Source: Xanthostigma xanthostigma (Eukaryota; Arthropoda; Insecta; Raphidioptera; Raphidiidae). Taken from it: a stretch of DNA of 64,000 bases. The stretch lies in contig OY754470.1 in the NCBI GenBank assembly GCA_963575645.1, positions 10,920,501-10,984,500 on the forward strand, given 5' to 3'. The position numbers and the translations under genes are program-made. The notes beneath the pieces are model-generated. The model made no database searches. It had not been told where the DNA came from and worked only from the letters and a program-made list of their open reading frames with translations. Position 1 is the stretch's first letter. Each line of letters begins with the position of its first letter. Positions 56,301-64,000 of the stretch are shown one piece after another.

Positions 56301-59300
56301 ATACATATAATATTATATCTTTTTTGGTGCGTTGGTATAAAAATTTAATTTTTTCTACTGCAGTTTATATGTGCTACACTGTATTATACAGGTATGTGAC
56401 AACAAAAGGCCAGATTATTTTGCGCCGCTCCTTGATCGTGCAGAAATGTTTGTAAGATTTGTATCCACTGTCGCCAATAGATGACAATATTTAATCTTTG
56501 TTCCTACAGAAAGACAAAACCGTTCAACAAACGGCTCACGACGTTGTCGGGCGTCTATAATTTACAACAACCCAAAACCGTCTGTAGACGTTCGGGGTTT
56601 AACAGGCGTCTCACCCAAATCTCCAATCCCTACTCAGTTATTCCAAATAGAATTGCATAGTCCGTTTGCTGACAATCAGAACAGTTTGCTAATAGTACGC
56701 GAATTTTTAATCGATTTTGTCAAGTTGTTACTAAATGACCGCGTGCCGCAGTACAGATTTAGAGGACTCAACGTAAGTTTTTGAGCTTGCCATGCCATCC
56801 GTTCAGCATACTAGTTTGAGACTAGTTTACAACAATTAGTCATCTTGTCACTGACAAATCCGTGATTGTCTGCAAGAACAAACCTACTACTCTTACTACG
56901 AGCAGCTACGAGATCTACGCAAGAAATACAGTACACATTTATCTGGTTACTTTGACTGTAACGGTATAGCCACTTTCTCGCATACTCGCATACTTAAACA
57001 ACGTGCTTAAGTTACTTTAGAACGTGCCAGTTTATTTAATTATGGGATTTACTTATTGGTTGGTGCCTACGTATGTGTGAAATATATTAAGTCGCAAAAA
57101 TCATCTATTTCGAAATAGCTTTTTTTATTTACTTACAAGTTTTGTTTGTTTTTATTATTATCATTTGTTCTTTAAATCCTGCAGTTGATACTTTTACTAG
57201 TTCTTGAATTGTAGAATCTGGGAACTGAGGGCTTGTAATAGAGGAGCCATGGTGACGTCATATAAACAACGGCATCGCTAATATTCACACTCGGTCATTT
57301 TAGATAAATTTCGTAAATTGTTTTTTTAGGTTTGATAGATTTGTGGTCATTTTGTGTTGACTGACACTGTAGACTGTGAAATTTCGAATTTTCATGGCAA
57401 AAGAAAACAGGAGTGAAACTTTCTAGCAAGGTAACTTTATACATTTTGACTCATAATTATAGAATTTCATAGTTTTTATTTATAAATCAGTTCGTCTCTG
57501 ACGTATTTTAGAAATAATACAGGCTATATAGATTCTGAACTGACACTCTATTAACACTTTTTTGAATTTTCGATTTAAAAATGTTGAGGATTATTTTTTG
57601 CGCTATCAAAAATGTCGCTTGCATTCAGATGTTTTATTACGGTAATTTCTAATAAACGTTTCTGGCAAGTGTAGTCATAAGTATTAAAGTTACGTATGCT
57701 TATAATAATAATTATTAATAAAGAAAAGTCAAGTATACTGTTTGGTTTAAAATTTTGTTGAAATAAATTGAATCAGAAACTTAATGTTTGACTTTTATTA
57801 CTATTAAGTAGTATATTTTTTGCCAGGACTATCGCGTTTTACAGATACTCAAAAAGTCACCGTGCAATAGAAAAATACAAATTTCTTATTTTTATCATTA
57901 TTATGAAAGTTCCCGAGAATATAAAGCAGTTATGAGACTGACATCTACGCAAGTGGAAATATTCTTTAATTTAATTGCTCTAAAAATACAAAATGTTTTG
58001 TGGTCTGGTGGGGGCAGGCGAGTAAAAACAAAATATGTTGTAATAGCTCGGATGCTCACATGCTGACCAGGCCAGCTTGCTCGCTAGCTCACACTATAAC
58101 CAAACCAAGGAGCGTAACTGGATAACACAATCGTTTAGTCTATAAGTTGGAGTTTTGATTGATAATTTATAGAGTTATATAGAGGAGAAAACACGTTTTC
58201 TCCTCTTTCGACCAAGCCGGAGGAATAAGCACAAAAACAAATTTGCACAGATATTCCGTTACTAGGTATTTAATATAATTATATATCGACTAGCGGGCGG
58301 TCAGGTTCACCAGGGTGCGATGAATATAATTCTGCAAAATGTATTTAGTTTGCGGTCCGGAATGAACTAGAAGCTTTAAGTAAATTGTACCAGATTTGAT
58401 TCTGAACTAATAGCTTTGAGCGAATTCTATCAGATGTCGCTACTTGGCTATACATTTTTTACGTCGTCAAAACGACATCTTTCGGAAAATTTAGAGGGAA
58501 AACGCCCCAAAATCAAAAAAGTCATAGAGGAAATAGGTGTCAGACTAGGCCTATAATGAAGCCATATACAAAGTTTGGGGAGAAGAGTATGTGTCAATAA
58601 AATTTTTGCGGACGGGCACTCTGACTATAGTGTCAGCTTTAATTTGAGACACAGAGCACTAAGAACGGTACCAATCCATTCACACGCAAAGTGTTTCTGT
58701 AACAAGTTGGAGATACGAAACGAATCTCAAACAGGTACACCAACCGTCTTGATGTGTTTGCCTATACCTACTCTACACTCATCGCCTACTTTGAATACCG
58801 TTAATGATAATTTACGGTTATGTAACGCCGGTGTCGATTTAGAAGTTTCATTTAAAGTACCGGCCACGTTGCCTCATCGGTGCTACTATTTAATCGCCTG
58901 ATCATTTTGTAACTGATCACTGCATTTGCGAATTTATAATATTGATAATTTGTAGATAGATACTATTTTTGACGTAGGGCTGCGTCTATAGTTTATATTC
59001 AATTCGACTTTGACAAGGCTTTAAAAACCAAGATATAACCACTTTTGAGCTGTCATTGTCAAAGCATGCATTGAAATATTTTTTTGAAGAACGTAATCCT
59101 ACGGAAAACACTGCGGTACAACCACGAAGTGATAACCAGGAGAACCAGCTCTAGCGTAACGGTGGACCGATATCTGTTGCATGAACCAATATGGCGTCAG
59201 CTGCTGGCATACACGTTCATGGCTTACATGTGTGTAGTGTTTGTGAAGTTAAAGAACTTTGGTTACTATGGCGAAAACAGGTGGAAAGAACCGAAATTTT

Positions 59301-59915
59301 CCCAGGTAGTGATAACAGCGCCATCTTGCGTGCGCCAAAAACACAGCAAGCATAGCAAGTTAGGTCTCCTGGTTAAAGACTTCGTGGGTACAACCAAAAC
59401 TGATTTTTTCCTCATGAGTTCTGGAGTAAGCGATTGACAAGGAGGCGGAAACCTTTACTATACATCGAAGATTTCGAGTTCGTAAAAATCCTAGTATGTC
59501 GTAAACTCGAGTAACTGTAATTTTTGATATTGTTTAATTGTCTCAGATAATATTACATCATTCAATAGGCGTCTATTTTACGGTGTATAAAGACAAGGAG
59601 CCTTGAGATACCTTGAGACTTGCCCATTTAAACTAACGGAATGTCGTCTGCAATGCAACAATATTACAGTTGTAGATAAATATCCGCACAACCTACGCAG
59701 ATCTGAAAACATTGGCGTGGAATATGGGCCATGACAGGGACGTTGCTGGTGCAATTTTTCGTGTTAGGATTACAGATTGAAGAAAACTATTTAATTCCAA
59801 AATGTCGCAGTGTTATAGATTCATTTTGAGATTAACAGTTTTATGAACTCTGTTAAAAAACGGAATTCTTATGGTGAGACTCCGTAGTTCATCCGTCAGT
59901 CTGTCTGGTCAGGCA
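56301..59915. other. Gap: no gene firmly supported
   Basis: Two plus-strand open frames (58575-58901, 108 codons; 59084-59437, 117 codons) show no known domain, no codon evidence I can judge, and a non-ATG start in one. A possible core promoter at 57251-57300 is listed separately. 58315-58440 is old repeat sequence shared with 30555-30650. Confidence 0.35.
57251..57300 (+). promoter_or_regulatory. Possible core promoter: CRE next to TATA box
   Basis: GGTGACGTCATATAAACAAC combines a full CRE (TGACGTCA) with TATAAA at 57261-57266; TTCACACTCGGTCA lies about 25-35 bases downstream, where a start site would be expected. A plausible donor (AGCAAG|GTAACTTT) follows at about 57431. No ORF of any size starts in between, so this would be an untranslated first exon. 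Weak evidence. Confidence 0.25.
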
Positions 59916-59916
59916 C

Positions 59917-59960
<44 letters not shown>
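59916..59960. repeat. (AAT)n microsatellite at a LINE 3' tail
   Basis: A run of ATA/TAA triplets. On the minus strand it follows GCCGAAATAAATATT, the usual form of a non-LTR retrotransposon 3' end, so a reverse-oriented LINE relic probably covers about 59916-60110. Confidence 0.75.
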
Positions 59961-59961
<1 letters not shown>

Positions 59962-61339
59962 TTTATTTCGGCAATGACAGAGGAGGTACTGTGCAGCCGC
60001 AGTCATACAGTAGCGAATAACAATATAATAAATAATAACAATATAACAGATAAAATAATAAATAAAAGAACAAGTAGATAACACTTTAAAAGAAATTAAA
60101 AAACTCATCTACTGATTTAACTTCCAAATTGTAACTCATAGGAAGTTGAAATTTGATGAAGGTAGAGGCGTTCCGTAAATATTTCGAGATCGTTTAACTA
60201 CAAAAACCGCGTCCAGGACTAAAAGTGAAAGTATAGTGAAGGTCAGATTTTCATTAGTTTTTGAAATTTACTACAAAATCGTTAATCTGAATACTATCAA
60301 TGCATAGAGGAACTCTCAGTACATGAAGCATGATACATGATTGATCGTTTTTTTAATAACGAAATTACATTATTGACAACTTCTAGTCTATTATTCAATT
60401 GTTCTGCTCATTTAACCATAGCAGATCAAAAAAAAAATCATGTTTATTTTCCCACAAGTTGAGCCAATAAATAATTTTACATTTGTAATTTTATCTCATG
60501 TAACACATTTCTTCTGATTATGATTTATATTGTATTCTATAGGTTGTTTTATGTGTGCTTTCAATGCACTGTAAAGATGCATTTTATGTTCATCTGTATC
60601 TATTTTCGTGTCTATTCAAGTAAAACTGAAAATATTACGAATACCTAACTAATAAAATTTAGAAATACTTCTTGAAAAAAAAATTGTAAACTTAGTTTGG
60701 GAATTAATATTTAGCTTGACACCTTCCTTCGTGAGTATTCTTGTGTGATATTAATAAATTGACTTGAGTGAAAAGCTAATATAGCTATTATTATTAATTA
60801 GCTGTGCATAACGTCTAATTACATTTTTTTATAGCTTTATAAGGCGCTAGCCTATCGGAACTCGTCTGCGCTCTGGTTCATACTGACTATCCCTTAGAAA
60901 AAAAATTCGCTACTTCAAATCTATAGATCTTGAAAGTAAAAAAAAATTCTGTTTAGAAATTTTGCTAGATTAATTAAAGTTTTTTGGCGACTCGTGAAAT
61001 TAGTTATTTTATTGAAACCTTTGTCAACAAAATTTACATAAATAATATCAAATTAAATCAGTTATAACTGCACATTACTGTTAAACATGTTCTTTATTAA
61101 CGGACTGAATATACAATTAACTGTAACCCAAATGCATTTACCATCTGCCATGCGCTGAATGCATTCTTGGCACTGCAGTTTTTAACTACAGACGTCTTTT
61201 TTCGTATTGCAATAAATCAGAATCGAATAATATGTAATTTCGGGATACCACAACTCACAAGGTCGGAATATGTTATTTATACGGTACAATTGATAAGCCA
61301 TAAATATTTAAAGAAAATTTGTAATAAAATAATTGTTAA
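59961..61339. other. Gap: no gene seen
   Basis: Apart from the LINE tail at its left edge, only AT-rich sequence without recognised features. Confidence 0.35.
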
Positions 61340-61400
61340 CTAGCCGCTAACTGCGGCTTCGCTCGCGATTGAAATGAAAACAAATTTTATATTGCCTTTT
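61340..61400 (-). mobile_element. Helitron-like 3' end
   Basis: Minus strand: CGCGAGCGAAGCCGCAGTTA GCGGCTAG before T. The left limit of the element is not resolved. Confidence 0.35.
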
Positions 61401-61662
61401 CTCGGGGCGATTTGGTTCTGCTAATATAATATGATTTTATAAGTTATACTATTTCATTTTTGTAAATTGCAGTCTATAATACTTATTTGAAACTTATTTA
61501 AAACTTGGAGAACCTTTGGTTATAGCTCCACTTCATTATAGTCGACTTACGGGGCTACGCCTAGCTCAGCAGCTATCTATAACTTTTGTTAACTTTAAAA
61601 GATTATAATAAACAAAATAAATAACTTTTAAATATTTGTATGACGTCATCTTGTTAAGTATA

Positions 61663-61823
61663 TGTATGTTACCGGCCAAACCCGATTTCAGGACAAGCTA
61701 GTTTGGCCTAGGCCAAACTAGTTCTACAAACCAGTTTGGCCTAGGTTGAACTAGTTTGTCCTAGTATAAATAGTAGGCCAAACTAGTTTGTCCTGAAATC
61801 GGGTTTGGCCGGTAACATATATA
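61663..61823. mobile_element. Palindromic element with ATGTTACCGGCC ends
   Basis: ATGTTACCGGCCAAACCCGA, TTTCAGGACAA, CTAGTTTGGCCTA and the complement; the centre repeats CTAGTTTG/CAAACTAG several times. Foldback layout like 19091-19243. Confidence 0.85.
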
Positions 61824-62156
61824 TAAAAAGAGCTCCACGAAGCAAAAAATTTAGGGCCAATTATTAAAACATTTTTTATTGTTGTCAATAGAGGCGATTT
61901 TTCGAAAAAAATAGTTAACAATAGCGTCTACTTTTTCAAAAATAAATTTAAAAGATTTTTTTTAACGGAACTTTATTCTTCCAAGTGTTAAGATGACACC
62001 ATAATTTATTCAAAATTTTTAATAGTTATTTAATACTATAAAAAAATATTTTATGTGTTGTACTCTCTCAAAGTTCGCACGAAACCCTATTTAGTTAAAT
62101 TAAAACTATAAATAATAGAGATAGAGTCCCGGGAAATGGAACTTTTTTATTGGATA

Positions 62157-62735
62157 CTAGCCGCTACCCGCGACTACGCCCGCGATTGAGATGGAAATCG
62201 ACTTTTGACATGCATATCAGGGGTTGAGGTATTGCACATATTTTGACAAACAATTTTCTTATTTTTCGTAAAAAATTTTTATTTTTTTTAATAAAAAGTA
62301 TCCTATGTTACTTCTAATACCTTCAAGAGTGTATGTGCAAAGTTTCATGATGATCGGTTAAGTAGTTTTTGCGTGAAAGCGTAACAAACAAACTTACATT
62401 CGCATTTATAATATTTCGTTTTCATAAAATTTGTAAGTCCGGTCCTGTCGGGCCGATTTTAATGAAATTTTAATTGCACATTTTAATCATTACTAAAGGG
62501 TTAAATTTCAATTTTGAAACGATTCGGAGAAATTTTTCGGTATTTTTGGGCCCAAAAAATGTTTTCAACCCTTTCTTATTTTTCGTAAAAAATTTTTATT
62601 TTTTTTTAATAAAAAGTATCCTATGTTACTTCTAATACCTTCAAGAGTGTATGTGCAAAGTTTCATGATGATCGGTTAAGTAGTTTTTGCGTGAAAGCGT
62701 AACAAACAAACTTACATTCGCATTTATAATATTAA
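62157..62735 (-). mobile_element. Helitron-like element with internal duplication
   Basis: The minus strand ends GCGGGTAGCGGCTAG before T. A ~159-base segment (CTTATTTTTCGTAAAAAATT to ACTTACATTCGCATTTATAA) is present twice, at about 62262-62412 and 62575-62733, with almost no difference. The 5' end is not canonical. Confidence 0.6.
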
Positions 62736-63009
62736 ATTAATATGATTTATTCTTCTTTACGAATCTTTTATTCCGATTTTGGCTATCGCTTATAGTTTTT
62801 GAGATATGAGCAAAAAACTAAATGTCTTTGTTCTTTCATCTTAATTTATCTATAACTTTTGCAATTTCCTGTGTGCTAATAAAATGTTTTTAAAAAATTT
62901 TCTAGACGTCATTCCGAATCCAATGAGCAACCGGTCATTTTTGTATTAGTTATTTCAAGCCTTAACACGTTTTTGAGTTTGTTAACTACCTATAGACTAT
63001 TAATAATAC

Positions 63010-63212
63010 AGTAGAGTCTCACTAATTCGGCACTTCAGTAGTCCGGTACGTCCAATAATCCGACACCCTCGGTCCGCGCTCGCGCATTATGAAATGTTTT
63101 ATTTCATTTACATATTATGATTTTTTCTATACAATCCAATAATCCGAACATTCCAATAATTAATTCGCCACCCCCTAGTTTTTAATAGTGCCGGATTAGT
63201 AAAACTACTGTA
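63010..63212. mobile_element. pogo/Tigger-like MITE
   Basis: Ends CAGTAGAGTCTCACTAATTC and (reversed) CAGTAGTTTTACTAATCCGG, flanked by TA. ATTCGGCAC/GTGCCGGAT words just inside the ends are typical of Tigger-type elements. 203 bases, no ORF. Confidence 0.8.
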
Positions 63213-64000
63213 TATTGAAAATATTTAATTTTTTGTATTATTAGTACCTATAGGTAAGTATATTACGGTATAAAGTGTTTGTAAATACTTTTGAAGTGTA
63301 CTGTATAAATATTATTATCTACAGATAATTACAATGACTGCATTAAAAACGCTCTCTTCTCAAGCGAACTGATCACAAGTGCTTGTTGTGTACAGGTTTT
63401 AAACTTGTAGAATGTTTGGCGAAGACGATACAATCATCGATATAAATATAGTTGAAAGAATGAAAGCTGAGCTCATCAAAACATTACAAGTTTTGTTTTG
63501 TTTGCGGGTTACAAAGTCAAGGATTCGAGTTTTTTCAACCAACGGCAGTATCTTCTTTTTACCTGGTCTGAACACTACAGGGTAACTATACACCGAGTTT
63601 CGCAGAATTTCAAATTAAACGCACGTCTTGAAATTATCGACAATGCATGAAGAAATATTTTATTTATAATATAGACTGCTTTTTTTATTGAGCGAACCCC
63701 GCGGTAAAAAATGATGTAACCAAATTCGAACATATTCTGATTATATAATATAATATCTTAATAGTTGGCAAAACCAAAAATGCACAATGCACATCCAGTA
63801 AGTTTTCTACTGTATGATAAAAATTAAAAAAAAGAAAAAAACACAATTGAAAAACTACCTATTTTAAAAAATTAAAAAATAAATAATTAAAAATTGAAAA
63901 AACTTGAAAAAATATTTTTAGTTTGAAAAAAAAAAATATACATATATAATATATAAATATCATGAGTGGAATTAAATGGAAGCAAAAAAAAAAAATAAAA

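Noticed and set aside
58575-59437. Two plus-strand open frames of 108 and 117 codons as a gene
   Set aside because: No recognisable domain or signal, a non-ATG start for the second, and no splice structure that links them. Transcript data or a conserved homologue would change this.
63399-63593. Possible upstream uif exon ending RP-G before a GTAAAA donor
   Set aside because: The phase fits by chance, but the open frame before it is short, begins after a stop, and has no signal peptide.

Overview
The window is AT-rich animal DNA, almost certainly from an insect. It has spliceosomal introns, a metazoan extracellular-matrix type gene, and a dense load of small transposable elements (hAT, Helitron, pogo and THAP/P-like types, LINE fragments). 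Nothing in the sequence fixes the order or species.

The only gene I can support lies on the minus strand. Thirty-one exons between 29756 and 1061 join with correct GT/AG borders and a fully consistent reading frame. They give about 3,070 codons of one giant secreted or transmembrane protein. The domain order is C-type lectin, LDL-receptor class A, three CUB, a run of sushi/CCP modules with two F5/8C (discoidin) domains and two EGFs, two HYR, a conserved uif-specific block, several GCC2/GCC3 (ephrin-receptor-like) repeats, a long EGF array, a laminin-G/pentraxin-like domain, another HYR, a sushi-like module and a conserved tail. I recognise this as the insect uninflatable (uif) gene, an apical transmembrane protein of tracheal and other epithelia in Drosophila. 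The gene is cut by the window. The signal-peptide exon(s) lie upstream and were not found; the transmembrane segment and cytoplasmic tail lie beyond position 1.

Layout: 1-1060 is an intron. 1061-8538 holds exons 31-25. 8539-13145 is a 4.6 kb intron that consists mostly of a nested transposon. 13146-29756 holds exons 24-1. 29757-64000 (34 kb) has no supported exon and is either a giant 5' intron or 5' flank, packed with mobile elements.

The main non-gene interest is the repeat landscape. (i) A 3.45 kb element with ~62 bp inverted ends and a truncated THAP-domain ORF sits inside a MITE, with a 7 bp target duplication; an unoccupied copy of the same MITE elsewhere in the window gives the empty site. 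(ii) A family of TIR elements carries tandem ~156 bp units, each with a palindrome; the two copies differ in unit number. (iii) Nine copies of one MITE family occur in two size classes. (iv) At least three transposon ends lie within 0-40 bp of uif 5' splice sites. (v) Many long hairpin elements, one a perfect 113 bp palindrome, occur in introns and upstream. I saw no clearly new biological system; the THAP-type element and the tandem-unit elements are the best candidates for something undescribed.
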